In this document: in pieces, positions 1-13,627 of the stretch
Layout of the letters: each line of letters begins with the position of its first letter
Numbering within the stretch: position 1 is the stretch's first letter
NCBI GenBank assembly: GCA_945910005.1
Contig: OX246741.1
Coordinates: forward strand, 45,433,740-45,497,739
Source of the DNA: Isoperla grammatica
Lineage: Eukaryota > Arthropoda > Insecta > Plecoptera > Perlodidae
Length of the DNA stretch: 64,000 nucleotides
Direction: 5' to 3'
The notes under the pieces: generated by a model
Databases searched by the model: none
What the model saw: the letters and a program-made list of their open reading frames with translations, nothing else
Told to the model about the DNA's origin: nothing
Made by a program: the position numbers and the translations under genes

Positions 1-244
1 ACAAGAACTAATGACGTCAACAGAAACGCGATGCCACTGCACACACAGCAAAACAGCACAGAGATGAATGAACACTTCCTGACCTACATAGACAAACTAG
101 CAAAGACTCATAGCCACGATATAACAATTAAAATAAAAAATTGAATTTAGAGAGAAAAAAAAACTAGGAAAACAAAAAAACTGCCTGACCTGGGTAGTCC
201 AAATACAACAAAACTAAGTTTTGCAACGGCGCTTCCACCATTTG

Positions 245-846
245 TTAGATCATAAAACAATTTGTCACAAAACTAAGTCCTGTGATAAACCAATTTGTCA
301 TAAAGCAAATTGGATCCGGCAGCCTCCACCATATGTTAGATAGCGAGAACCTACCGTGACATCCATCCATTTCCGTCGGCTCGGCCTCGAACCCACGGAC
401 TCCAAAGTCGACGGACCCGTAGAAGTACTGGGGCGTAGCTCTAGGGGTGGTTCTCACATCATAGGGATCGGGACATACCAATTCAGGCAGTTTAGGTCTT
501 AGATTGACAAGACTTTGGTTCAAACAATAGAGGAACCGCAATTTATTAGAATACACATTTATCCTACGTGGCTGAGTTATGGCGAATCTGTCTATAGGCA
601 TTCCAGGTCCGATGGACTTAACCTTACTATCCAGAGGGTAGCTGTAACCCCTATACCTTGGCTTCTCGGTGGCTGACTCCAACCCCGTGTTGTGGTTTGG
701 CTCCGTCGTCCAGGTCCACGATCGGTCTCCATGTCCTTCCCTCTGGGTCTACCGTAGTTCCTTCCACCGTTCCACCTTGGCACAGGTCTACCTCCTCTTC
801 CGTTCCATGATTGAATGCCCCGAATTACACACGTGCTCCCTCGCAC
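245..846 (-). other. Two overlapping unassigned ORFs, one Gly/Arg-rich
   Basis: Two minus-strand reading frames overlap here, at 592-846 (84 codons) and 245-682 (145 codons). The first is rich in Gly, Arg and Pro (RGGRPVPRWNGGRNYGRPRG), a composition seen in nucleic-acid-binding tails such as retroelement Gag and hnRNP proteins. The second has no motif I recognise. The two could be one frame-shifted coding remnant read leftward. Two TAACA-A/T-ATGGTGGA-type motifs on the minus strand near 230-250 and 320-340 look faintly like LTR-end/primer-site junctions, but no LTR pair is visible. A decayed retroelement is possible; so is chance. Confidence 0.2.
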
Positions 847-1806
847 CTAGACTTTCCTACGTCATACCCCAGTCAACCCCTCTCTGCCCTACGCTGGCTG
901 TACTTAGTCATAAATTACCAATCAGACTACTCGGTTCGACCCCCTCCCATAACAATCACAAATGAGTGGGGCCAGGCTCTACTGACGTCACCACCGAACC
1001 AGCGCCCTCCTAAACCGAGTAGTCAGCGAAGTTGCCGCAATCATTGCCCTCAATACTGCAACAATTATTATTGAAATAACCAACGCTCTGGGCTGACGAA
1101 ATAGCCAGCACAGCGCATACCTTAATTGTGAAAGAAAACTGTAAATGACAAACTAACACAATCAAGATATCAATATATCACCAAGAAGGAGATTACACCT
1201 GTAAAAGTTATAAAGTACCAACTTTTACATGACAATATGACGGAGAAGAGCCGATGGAGAAGTTCTCTCCTTTAACTACTCTAGTGGAAGTACCTCAGAT
1301 AACACTCTGTTATCTTCTCTCGGCTTTAATCAATGATAATTTAGGCGCGCAACACAACACACGTTACATGTTGTACTCGCTCTATTAGAGACCTACTCGG
1401 TAAAATCGCCTAGCTAGGACCTAGACAAGGTCTACTCGATTTACTCCTAGCGGAGTAATAGTGGGACCTAGACAGTTAGCAGAAACATGCAGTGACCTAG
1501 GCCTAGGGTAGGCCTTTTTTATTCGTTATAATAAGTTTATCTCCACTCCATCCCATATTCTAGGATTACAACTTACGTAATTTTGTAATTTACTTCCTTG
1601 GGTCATGGGAGGCCTAGGTTTGCCACGGTTCAGGGCCCAGCCAACAACAGGACACAATATAGACAAACAACACCGAACTAGTCCTGGATCCATCCGATAA
1701 TGTAAGTCTAGACGGCAGAGTGAAGACATTCTTGCTTGTCCACATGAAACAGCTTCAACTTGTCAGACCGCAGTAACCTCAATGGCAGGACAACAGATCG
1801 ACTGGG
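847..1806. other. Intergenic DNA, no supported feature
   Basis: No convincing coding frame. The stretch 1340-1515 is rich in short CTAG-containing motifs (CCTAGACA, GCCTAGC, CCTAGGCCTAGG) in loose direct and inverted order, which may be the edge of a decayed repeat. Confidence 0.3.
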
Positions 1807-2309
<503 letters not shown>

Positions 2310-2640
2310 ACAAAAAAGAGGACGGGACAAAAATAAGGACGCAACGTTTAAAGAAAGAGTTTAAACCTATGAAGGTTTTCAACAATTTCCATTACAGAAT
2401 AACATCTAAAACACCTGAATAAATTATTGTTTACGTACACGTTTTGTTTCATTGTGGTATTAGTACACTAGGAAAACGCTCTGTGTGACGCGTTGATAAG
2501 AGAGCACGTACATGTCTGTCTACAAACTTTCTGGCGAAAAGGTGTCAAAGCTATCGTCATTGTTCACTGAGATAAAGATAAAAGCGTATAAACAACAATT
2601 AGAACAATACAAGAATGCGCGATTTTATTTTTTTTTTTTC

Positions 2641-2771
2641 ACGATTTTATTACAAAACCATTTACATTCAATCCACATCGAGGCTTGTGGATGTTTCAAT
2701 TTCAACTTTATCGGACTCTCTGTTCAACCGCTATCGCGAGACCAGTGGTTAGCATCCCTACATCCAGTGCA
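2641..2771 (+). repeat. 131-bp interspersed repeat, copy 1
   Basis: Matches 4447-4577 over 131 bp with one visible mismatch (TATCGCGAG against TATCACGAG). Diverged relatives lie at about 4740-5010 and 37380-37620. The right end, with AGTGGTTAGCAT, resembles a tRNA A box, so this may be a SINE head joined to an older repeat. In this copy the tRNA-like part breaks off right after CCAGTGCA. Confidence 0.8.
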
Positions 2772-2929
2772 AAATTTTGTTTCCATTTCCATAGCTATTA
2801 TACTTCCCGACATTGTTGAATGTCGTGCAATGTGCGTTGGCTAGATTTTTGTTGGTGTATTCTATACGGTCCGCCACCGTTACTAACACTGATTGACAGT
2901 TATTCAAATGTATTTTCTGGTTCCACGTA

Positions 2930-3039
2930 TCAGATCATCTTTAAATTAGTATATTCGTGACTGAACAAAAATGTAAGCCACCTCACATTTGGCCGTTACT
3001 GTGTTTCAGAAAAATAAATTCGAGTAACTTTTGTGTAAC
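2930..3039 (+). repeat. Partial copy of the same interspersed repeat family
   Basis: The segment with ATCAGATCA, ATATTCGTGAC, CACCTCACATTT and GTTTCAGAAAAATA aligns with 4315-4440 and 4745-4825, which lie upstream of the other copies of the 131-bp unit. It ends exactly where the TIR element at 3040 begins. Confidence 0.55.
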
Positions 3040-4305
<1,266 letters not shown>

Positions 4306-4310
4306 GCCAA

Positions 4311-4640
4311 TACTTATCAGATCACCATAAAATGAACATATTCGTGACGGGAAAAATCTTTTAAAAAAAATATGGCTATCTCACACTTTGTACCATTTTT
4401 TTCATAAACATATTTTTCAGTATGGTGTAGCTTTTTAACTCTAGAAACGATTTTATTACAAAACCATTTACATTCAATCCACATCGAGGCTTGTGGATGT
4501 TTCAATTTCAACTTTATCGGACTCTCTGTTCAACCGCTATCACGAGACCAGTGGTTAGCATCCCTACATCCAGTGCATAATGTCCCGGGTTCAAATTCCG
4601 GTTCAGGCAGAAGTGTTTACTTTTAATAAGATTCAATTTC
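4311..4640 (+). repeat. Interspersed repeat copy with a tRNA-like 3' part (SINE-like)
   Basis: Contains the 131-bp unit (4447-4577), then continues into GTCCCGGGTTCAAATTCCGG, a pol III B box, and GTTCAGGCAGAAGT. The downstream stretch matches the SINE at 42930-43124, including ATTCATTACTT. It appears to be a SINE of that family fused or adjacent to the interspersed repeat. Confidence 0.6.
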
Positions 4641-4739
4641 ATTACTTCTTGTCTTAGAGAAAGTTGATTAAGCTCAAGCTATTTTTTGTCACTACAATCG
4701 CATTCTTTATTAAACAACAGTCGTTATTAAATCATTATC

Positions 4740-5010
4740 TTTATTAAACAGGCTATCTCATATTTTGCCGCCATTTTGTTTCAGAAGAATATGTTTCAAG
4801 ATTTTTATTGTAACTGTAACATTTCAAACGATTTCGCCACAAAACTTATGGCGTTTAATTTACATCGAGGCTTGGGGATGTTCCATATTTCATTGTGATC
4901 TGACTTTCCGTTCGACTGCTATCGCGAGATAGATAAAAAAACAAGTAAACAATCAGAACGAGTGCCATAATAGTAGAATGTGACGCCCGCTACGCTTACT
5001 TAAAAACTAA
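4740..5010 (+). repeat. Diverged copy of the interspersed repeat
   Basis: GGCTATCTCATATTTTG, CGATTTCGCCACAAAAC, ACATCGAGGCTTGGGGATG and CGACTGCTATCGCGAG align with 4370-4545. The end, GTGCCATAATAGTAGAA, matches the copy at 37380-37620. Confidence 0.65.
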
Positions 5011-5471
5011 AAAGTAAAAATAGTTTTTAAAACATTTTGAGGTCCATCAATTCAAACCTTTTTCAAAACTGCATGAATGGCAAAGTGAAGGTTTGCAGTT
5101 CATATCGCCGTGAGTTCATTGACTCGATAAAAACAATCTTATCAATTTTCATAAAATTCAAATTTTACAGATGCAAGATACATACATCTCTATTTATAAG
5201 TACAACAAACGGAACTATATGAAGCGAACGTACAGAAAGACATCGTTTCCTGCAGAATTTCTAACTTCTTAGTTGAATCTATGATAAACTGTGTTATCGC
5301 CCTGCTAATCGTACCAAATGTGATCTTATTATGAATTAGCTGACAATGACTAAGCCTATCACACGATATTGATGGAAATGTTTACCCAGACAGTTTCATC
5401 TAACGGACAGGAAGTATCAAAACAGTGTTTTTAACTCAGCCAACTACACTAATGGAGGGGTACCTTAATGC
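5011..5471. other. Intergenic DNA, no supported feature
   Basis: AT-rich. A 61-codon frame at 5037-5222 has no recognisable content and no supporting signal. Confidence 0.3.
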
Positions 5472-8400
5472 CTATTCCCTTAAAGCCAACGTTGGTGTAA
5501 GGGGAAATAGTTGATTTACTTACTGGCAACGTTGGTGTAAAGGGCAATAGTTGATTCCTTTACTGCCAACGTTGGTGTAAAGGGCAATAATTGATTCCCT
5601 TACAGCTAACGTTAGTGTAAGGGGAAATAGTTGATTCCCTTACTGCCAACGGTTGTGTGAATTGAAATAGTTTGATTCCCTTACAGCCAACGTTGGTGTC
5701 AAGGGAAATAAATGATTCCCTTACTGCCAACGTTGGTGTAAAGGGCAATAGTTTATTCTCTTACTGCCAACGTTGATGTAAAGGGAAACAGTTGATTACC
5801 TTACTGCCAACGTTAGTGTTAAGAGCAATAGTTGATTCCCTTACTGCCAACGTTGGTGTAAAGGGAAACAGTTGATTCCCTTACTGCCAACGTTGGTGTA
5901 AAGGGAAACAGTTGATTCTCTTACTGCCAACGTTGGTGTAAAGGGAAACAGTTGATTCCCTTACTGCCAACGTTAGTGTTAAGAGCAATAGTTGATTCCC
6001 TTACTGCCAACGTTGGTGTAAAGGGAAACAGTTAATTCCCTTACTGCCAACGTTGGTGTAAAGGGCAATAGTTGATTCCCTTACTGCCAACGTTGGTGTA
6101 AAGGGAAACAGTTGATTCCCTTACTGCCAACGTTGGTGTAAAGGGAAACAGTTGATTCCTTTACTTCCAACGTTGATCCAAAGGGAAACAGTTGATTCCC
6201 TTACTGCCAACGTTAGTGTAAAGGGAAATATATGATTCCCTTACTGCCAACGTTGATGTAAAGGGAAATAGGTAATTCCCTTACTGTCAACGTTGTTGTT
6301 AAGGGTAAAAGTTGATTACCTCACTGCCAACGTTGGTGTAAAGGGTAAAAGTTGATTACCTTACTGTCAACGTTGTTGTTAAGGGTAAAAATTGATTACC
6401 TCACTGCCAACGTTGGTGTAAAGGGTAAAAGTTGATTACCTTACTGCCAGCGTTGGTGTTAAGGGAAACAGTTGATTCCTTTACTTCCAATGTTGATGTA
6501 AAGGGAAACAGTTGATTACCTCACTGCCAACGTTGGTGTAAAGGGTAAAAGTTGATAACCTTACTGCCAGCGTTGGTGTAAAGGGAACAAGTTGATTCCC
6601 TTACTGCAAACGTTGGTGTCAAGTGAAATAGTTTATTCTTTTACTGCCAACGTTGATGTAAAGGGAAATAGTTGATTCCCTTACTGTCAACGTTAGTGTA
6701 AAGGGCAATAAATGATTCCCTTACTGCCAACGTTGGTGTAAAGAGCAATAGTTGATTCCCTTACTGCCAACGTTGGTGTAAAGGGAAACAGTTGATTCCC
6801 TTACTGCCAACGTTGGTGTAAAGAGAAACAGTTGATTCCCTTACTTCCAACGTTGATGTAAAGGGAAATAGTTGATTCCTTTACTGCCAACGTTGGTGTA
6901 AATGGAAACAGTAATTTGCCTTACTGCCAACGTTGGTGTAAAGGGAAACAGTTGATTCCCTTACTGCCAACGTTGGTGTAAAGAAAAACAGTTGATTCCC
7001 TTACTTCCAACGTTGATATAAGGGGGAACAGTTGATTTCCTTACTGCCATCGTTGGTGTAAAGGGAAACAGTTGATTCTTTTACTGCCAACGTTGGTGTA
7101 AAGGGAAACAGTTGATTCCCTTACAGCCAACGTTGGTGTTAAAGGAAACAGTTCATTCCCTTACTGCCAACGTTGGTGTAAAGGGAAACAGTTGATTCCC
7201 TTACTGCCAACGTTGATGTAAAGGGAAACAGTTGATTCCCCTACTGTCAACGTTGGTGTAAAGAGCAATAGTTGATTCCCTTACAGCCAACGTTGGTGTA
7301 AAAGGAAACAGTTCATTCCCTTACTGCCAACGTTGGTGTTAAGGGAAACAGTTGATTCCCTCCTGCCAACGTTGGTATAAAGGGAAACAGTTTATTTCCT
7401 TACTTTCATCGTTGATGTAAAGGGAAACAGTTGATTCCCTTATTGCCAACGTTAATTTAAAGGGAAACAGTTGATTCCCTTACTGCCAACGTTGGTGTAA
7501 AGGCAAACAGTTGATTCCCTCACTTCCAACGTTGATGTAAAGGGAAACAGTTGATTCGTTTACTGCCAACGTTGGTGTAAAGGGAAATAGTTGATTCCCT
7601 TACTGCCAACGTTGGTGTAAAGGGCAATAGTTGATTCCCTTACTGCCAACGTTGGTGTAAAGGGCAATAGTTGATTCTCTTACTGCCAACGTTGGTGGAA
7701 AGGGAAATAGTTGATTCCCTTACTGCCAACGTTGGTGTAAAGGGCAATAGTTGATTCCCTTACTGCCAACGTTGGTGTAAAGGGAAACAGTTGATTCCTT
7801 ACTGCCAACGGTTGTGTTAATTGAAATAGTTGATTCCCTTACTGCCAACGTTGGTGTAAAGGGAAACAGTTGATTCCTTACTGCCAACGGTTGTGTTAAT
7901 TGAAATAGTTGATTCCCTTACTGCCAACGTTGGTGTAAAGGGAAACAGTTGATTCCCTTACTGCCAACGTTGGTGTAAAGGCAAACAGTTGATTCCCTTA
8001 CTTCCAACGTTGATGTAAAGGGGAACAGTTGATTCCCTTACTGCCAACGTTGGTGTAAAGGGAAACAGTTGATTCGTTTACTGCCAACGTTGGTGTAAAG
8101 GGAAATAGTTGATTCCCTTACTGCCAACGTTGATGTAAAGGGTAATAGTTGATTCTCTTACTGCCAACGTTGATGTAAAGGGAAATAGTTGATTTCCTTA
8201 CTGCCAACGTTGGTGTAAAGGGTAACAGTTGATTCCCTTACTGCCAACGTTGGTGTAAAGGGAAACAGGTGATTCCCTTACTGCCAACGTTGGTGTAAAG
8301 GGTAACAGTTGATTCCCTTACTGCCAACGTTGGTGTAAAGGGAAACAGGTGATTCCCTTACTGCCAACGTTGGTGTAAAGGGAAACAGGTGATTCCCTTA

Positions 8401-8810
8401 CTGCCAACGTTGGTGTAAAGGGTAACAGTTGATTCCCTTACTGCCAACGTTGGTGTAAAGGGAAACAGGTGATTCCCTTACTGCCAACGTTGGTGTAAAG
8501 GGAAACAGGTGATTCCCTTACTGCCAACGTTGGTGTAAAGGGAAATAGTTGATTCCCTTACTGCCAACGTTGGTGTAAAGGGAAACAGGTGATTCCCTTA
8601 CTGCCAACGTTGGTGTAAAGGGAAACAGGTGATTCCCTTACTGCCAACGTTGGTGTAAAGGGAAACAGGTGATTCCCTTACTGCCAACGTTGGTGTAAAG
8701 GGAAACAGGTGATTCCCTTACTGCCAACGTTGGTGTAAAGGGAAACAGGTGATTCCCTTACTGCCAACGTTGGTGTAAAGGGAAATAGTTGATTCCCTTA
8801 CTGTCAACGA
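5472..8810. repeat. 40-bp satellite array, about 83 units
   Basis: The unit core is TTACTGCCAACGTTGGTGTA followed by AAGGGAAACAGTTGATTCCC, 40 bp in register for over 3.3 kb. Units differ by point changes (GTTGATG, AAGGGCAATAG, TACTTCC) and a few one-base indels. The last 0.6 kb (8200-8800) is the most uniform, alternating units that carry AACAGGTGATT, AATAGTTGATT and GGTAACAG, which suggests recent local homogenisation. No coding meaning. Confidence 0.97.
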
Positions 8811-8889
8811 GATGTCAGTTTTCTTCAATAACTCGAACGTCCTAACGTAAATATTCGCATACAGACTTCACATTGTTATCTACCGCCCC

Positions 8890-9055
8890 CTTTCATGCGC
8901 GGTAATTCAAAGAAAATCAGCAGATTCCTGGCGTTCTTACGCACATTCGTGAATGCAGTCTTCCGCCGAGTAGAGCGCATAAGCCTTATAGCCACGCCCA
9001 CCGTTCCAGGTAACTAACGGAAGTTAGTGAATTATCCCTAATGAACTTCAGGTGG
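8890..9055 (+). repeat. Dispersed repeat, plus-strand copy
   Basis: The inverted counterpart is at 39975-40145. Shared words include AGGGATAA at one end, the AACGGAAG/GGTAAC block, and CGTTCTTACGCACATTCGT. A short third piece (AGATTCCTGGCGTTCTTTTG) lies near 51797. Family not recognised. Confidence 0.6.
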
Positions 9056-9121
9056 GAGGAGCTTGCGGCGAGCACTGGCTGACTAGGGACAAGTGAGGCT
9101 AAGTCCGTACGTTCTGCGCGT

Positions 9122-9899
9122 ATTCTCACGCACACCACACGACACTTATCTCGATGTAGCTGATATATTATTCATTTCAAAGATAAAACCCATATGAAAG
9201 CGTATTTAGGCCACATTTTAACGGTTTTTGTCATGATGGTTTCAAAATTATAGAAACAGTCGTTAACCTGTTGTATGAATTCACGCATCAAACATGAAAC
9301 AATTCGACACTACGAGTTTTGTCTTATCCACCTCAATTAGCGGAAAACTAATCATGGGATTTTGACGAGAGTTATTTTTAAATAAGTAGGCAACCTGTAA
9401 GACTCGAAAGAAATACACTTTCTAGATAGAAAGTGCCCGGAACGAAAATTTACAGCATGCGCCAATATGCAGGGTGCGTCGTTTTCACGGCCTAATAGCT
9501 CGTCAGACCGTCGTTTGGACCCTGAAACTACACACCTTGCATATTGGTGCATGCTGCAAATTTTCGTTCAGTGCAATCACTTTCTATCTAGAAAGTTTAT
9601 TTATTTCTAGTCTTACAAGTTGCCTGCGTATTTTTAAATGACTCCCATCAAAATCCGATGAAAAGTAATTAGATAAGATAACATAAGATTGAAGTGGATA
9701 CAAAAAACTCGTATTGTCAACTTTTCCGTTTTCGATACGTGATTTCTTGTAACTAGTAAACTACTGTGTCTATTATTTTGAAACCAACATGACAACCTGT
9801 TAAAATGCGGCCTTAATATGCTTTCATATGGGCTATACCATAAGCATGAATAACATAACAGCTAGATCGAGATAAGTGTCGAGTGGTATACGCGAGAAT
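9122..9899. mobile_element. Foldback element, copy A, about 778 bp
   Basis: The two halves are imperfect inverted repeats over almost the whole length. Near the ends, left CGACACTTATCTCGATGTAG pairs with right CTAGATCGAGATAAGTGTCG. Nearer the centre, TTTCTAGATAGAAAGTG pairs with CACTTTCTATCTAGAAAG, and GCATGCGCCAATATGCA pairs with TGCATATTGGTGCATGC. No transposase frame. A second family member lies at 31755-32288 with the same outer ends and the same AAAACTAATGATC-type interior. Confidence 0.8.
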
Positions 9900-10579
9900 C
9901 CGTAACTGTTTGCGAATGTTGACTCACTTGCGGCGCCATATTGCTGCGTGACGTCTGGGGGCGGGTACATCGCAAGTCGTCCAATATCTAGACTAGAGCA
10001 GTAGAAAATAAGTGGTGCCATTTCTGTGTTGTTGTAATCAACGTACAACTATTGACCCCTATTCTTTCTACGGTAATCGTCGCTAATTACGTCATAGTTA
10101 GTCTGATGTATGCCTTAAAATAAGTCTGCTAACAAATTACACAAATTACAAATTTGTATTCATTCCTAATTAAGTTTCTATACTTGGAGAAATAATACCA
10201 GGATAAGCTACGAGCGTTCACACGGCACAGGAATTACCATCCTTCCAGAGAAGTATATCAAGTTACTATTATAAGTCCATGGTCTATGGTCTACCTACGT
10301 TCCAACAGGAGCGCCTATGTTAATGCAGCCACCTAAATCTTAGGTTCTCATGAACGGTGAGTTTCGAAGGCAGTGCGTTAGTAAACATAAATAGTTATTA
10401 GTCAACATAACCTCAATTTCACTTTGCTAAACTTAAAGTGTCTGGTAAAAGTAATATGGATTTGACTGCAATTATTGGACTGCTGACGACTGCGATACGC
10501 TCACATTACTATTGATGGTTTGCAGGAACCTTACAACGATGTGCTTGGCGGCCATACTGGTGCTAATACAGTTGAAGTT
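9900..10579. other. Intergenic DNA, no supported feature
   Basis: Mixed-composition DNA without a credible frame, tRNA-like box or tandem repeat. Confidence 0.3.
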
Positions 10580-11289
10580 AATAGGGAAGTCTCATCAAAA
10601 ATAAATATTCCTCAAAGTACCTAAAAATGGAAGATCATTATCTAAAAGTATGGGCGGTATAATTTTTATATCTGAGAAGCGTATATTTCCAATTCTATTA
10701 GCATTTTAAGTTTGAAATTTGGAACTTCTTGTTTCGTAATTGAAAAACGGCTCTTGACGTCATATGTCATGTAAACAACTGCCTCCTTGAAGTATTCTTA
10801 ATAATATCAACGATATTAAGTTGGACATTTTACAATATCTAGGATGCAGTGACTTAACAACAATGTCTTTTATACCACTGTTTTCTTCAGAAAATACATT
10901 TTGATACAGTATTTACCAAAACGTGTTTAAAATAATGCAATTATTTAACATATTGTTGTTAATTAATGTTGAGAAGTGTTCATTTACTAACTATAAATAA
11001 ACGTTGGTTCAGTTAGAGTCTTATGAGAGCAATAATCTACTAAAGGGTGGGATTTCAGTACTATTTGTATGATATAAAATTACTGTTTACTGACATATGA
11101 CGTCAGAACCTTGAAATCACGAGCAAGATGGCGCAGGTCCGTTTCTGATTGTGTTTTGACAGCAGTATCTTTGACTTGCTGTTAAAGCGATGTTAATGCA
11201 CCTTTCGAGCCGAAACCAATTAATTCCCGTTTATTTTAACTTGAGGTAACCAGTAAGCAAATAAAAAAAATGCGTGAGACTTCCCTATT
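10580..11289. mobile_element. Degenerate palindromic (MITE-like) element
   Basis: AATAGGGAAGTCTCA at 10580-10594 is inverted at 11275-11289. An inner pair, TGACGTCATATGTCA near 10755 and TGACATATGACGTCA near 11091, preserves the same symmetry, so the 710-bp unit is an eroded inverted-repeat element. No coding capacity. Confidence 0.55.
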
Positions 11290-11749
11290 GTAGTAGAAAC
11301 CAAAAAAATAAATATCATTGGGATCGTTTTTTGTTTTTCTTTACAAACTTTGATTTTTTGGGGAATTTCTGATTTTTATCTTTATTTCATACGTATTTTA
11401 AATTATAAACATTGCTTTTATGCAATTAAAAAATCAAACCCGCTCATCTTCTCTAATGATTAATGACCCCAGTATAGCAGCTGTGACGTCACATGCAAAC
11501 TACCAATTGATCTGTGGCCATACCGACTTACAAGACTCTTGATGCGAGTGAGGTTATGATACAACAATGAACAATTATCAATGTAGACAACTGGGCTGCG
11601 TTCACACGATAAAGATTGAGGAGGGTTGACTTGGCCACCCCCGTAAATTACCCGAGTTAGATTTCGGATACCAGTGTAGCAAATTTCAAGCGTTCACACG
11701 TAATTTCAACTACCTGTTTACTATGTCAGTAATGTAAACCAAGTCTTAT
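11290..11749. other. Intergenic DNA, no supported feature
   Basis: AT-rich at first, then mixed. No frame or repeat recognised. TGACGTCACATG near 11484 is an isolated CRE-like word with no gene next to it. Confidence 0.3.
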
Positions 11750-12034
11750 AGGGCACTATCAACACCAAATACAACAATGAAACAAATGAATTGAATTGAT
11801 GGACGAACAACAAGCTGTCAAAAAATAATTTCTTCTGATATTGAAAAACAAAACAAAAAACAAACAAATACACATAAATAACTTTCACTTAGTCGTTGTC
11901 TACCATTAAAAGTTTTAAATGCTACACTTGTTTTTATTTCTATGGTTGCAATTTTATTATTTTGACAGCTGATGGTTTTTCCATCAGTTCAATTCATTTG
12001 TTTCATTGTTGTCTTTTGGTGTTGCTAGTGCCCT
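11750..12034. mobile_element. MITE with about 50-bp TIRs
   Basis: The left end AGGGCACTATCAACACCAAA and the right end TTTTGGTGTTGCTAGTGCCCT are inverted. The symmetry continues through ACAACAATGAAACAAATGAA and its complement. A TA dinucleotide lies at both junctions (TA-GGGCAC, GTGCCC-TA), as expected of a Tc1/mariner-type insertion. The interior resembles 3840-4080. Confidence 0.75.
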
Positions 12035-12192
12035 ACACTCAAACTTTGTAGTTTAAGTAGTGATATACTACAAATGACGGTACTTAATTCCTTTACATGC
12101 AATTACACTTAACTTTGCTTTAAAATTTCATTACAGTGCAAGACAATCGTTATACTTGGAAGCATTAGAAGTTTAGTTAATATTGACTTTTT

Positions 12193-12542
12193 AAAACTTG
12201 GCTGTCGGGTTTCGCCGCGTCCATCGATAAAAATATCTCAACGTTTCAGGTCGATTGCACGGTCCGTCTTCAGAAGATAAATCCTAGAAGAGTGCACACA
12301 CGTAACAAACCTACTCAATCTAGCCCGTCCGAGTGAGTCAACCCCAACAAGTTGATAAACTTACTAAGAAAAAAAAAAGTACAACTTGTTTGGGTTGACT
12401 CCACGAACGGGCTGGATTGAGTAGGTCTGTTTCTTGTGTGCACTCTTCTAGGATATATCTTCTGAAGATGAAACGTGCAATCGACCCGAAACGTTAAGAT
12501 ATTTTTATCGGTGGACGCGGCGAAACCCGACAGCCAAGTTTT
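12193..12542. mobile_element. Hairpin element, about 350 bp, near-perfect arms
   Basis: Left arm AAAACTTGGCTGTCGGGTTT and right arm AAACCCGACAGCCAAGTTTT pair. The match continues through CGATAAAAATATCT, GTCGATTGCACG, CTTCTAGGAT, GAGTGCACAC and the AACAAGTTG/CAACTTGTT centre around an A-rich loop at 12367. The words CTTCAGAAG and GAAACGTT resemble the flanks of Penelope-like elements, but this is only a suggestion. Confidence 0.75.
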
Positions 12543-13398
12543 AATAATGACTCCGGCCGCGAAAGCCTACGACAAGTTTTAATATTGACTTGTTTCTGTC
12601 GGGTAAATTTGAGGAGAGGCTGAGTGACGGGAGGGGGGGGGGGGAGGGGGAGGGGGAGGAGAAGTTGATTAGCTCATTAAGGGAAACAGTCATCCCCACT
12701 GCTGGCTTCGTTCCTCGTCACACTTCAATAGCTGCTTGCATTTTAAAATTTCCTACCTCCTAAACGGCTATAGCTTGGAGTTGCCGGCACTCGGCTGGAA
12801 TCAGCTAACAGCTGATTGGTCAGCTCGAGTGCACAATATTTAAATTAGCCAATCGATAAACGCCACAGTGGACACATGGCACAACTAAGCCTAACACACT
12901 AGTCACCTGAGGAGGGGGAAACGTTATCTAATTTCCCCTACATCTATTTCCCACAGGAAACGTGCTCTCTCTTATCTCAGCTATCTTAGACTTAGGATGT
13001 GTTTTCCAGGTGAGGGAATGTTTTGTATAATCAAACCCCTTGTTGTATTTAAGTAGTGAAATGTCTTTTATTAAACTTATACCTAATTGTACATGGGTGT
13101 TATGATTACTATAGTAACACGTCCTACTCTCCAAATTCTTTGATCCCTCAAGAAAAGTAGTCTAATTGAGCCCTGGTATTTATTGATCAGTATTTGATGA
13201 TTTAATTTTATTGATTAATATCTATCAGCGGCACCGCATAATTGTTTAATTAAGCTAATGATTTGCAGAATCATCCCCGTTTCTCTTCGGGTGTTTGTAA
13301 CTTATCAGTAGCTGCCTCCGAAGTATTTATTAGCGAACAAAAGAGAGGGATGTCGAGAGCGTTTTATTTGTAGGCCTATTTGTAGCTTCTTGTAATCT
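12543..13398. other. Intergenic DNA with a G-rich run
   Basis: A G-rich run occupies 12630-12660. The 68-codon minus-strand frame at 12928-13134 has no recognisable features. Confidence 0.3.
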
Positions 13399-13627
13399 CT
13401 TCAATTCAATTCAATTCAATTCAATTCAATTCAATTCAATTCAATTCAATTCAATTCAATTCAATTCAATTTAATTCAATTCAATTCAATTCAATTCAAT
13501 TCAATTCAATTCAATTCAATTCAATCCAATCCAATTCAATTCAATTCAATTCAATTCAATTCAATTCAATTCAATTCAATTCAATTCAATTCAGTTCAAT
13601 TCCGCTCAATTCAATTCAATTCAATTT
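13399..13627. repeat. (TTCAA)n pentanucleotide microsatellite
   Basis: About 45 copies of TTCAA with a few substitutions (TTTAA, TCCAA, TTCAG, TTCCGC). Confidence 0.97.
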
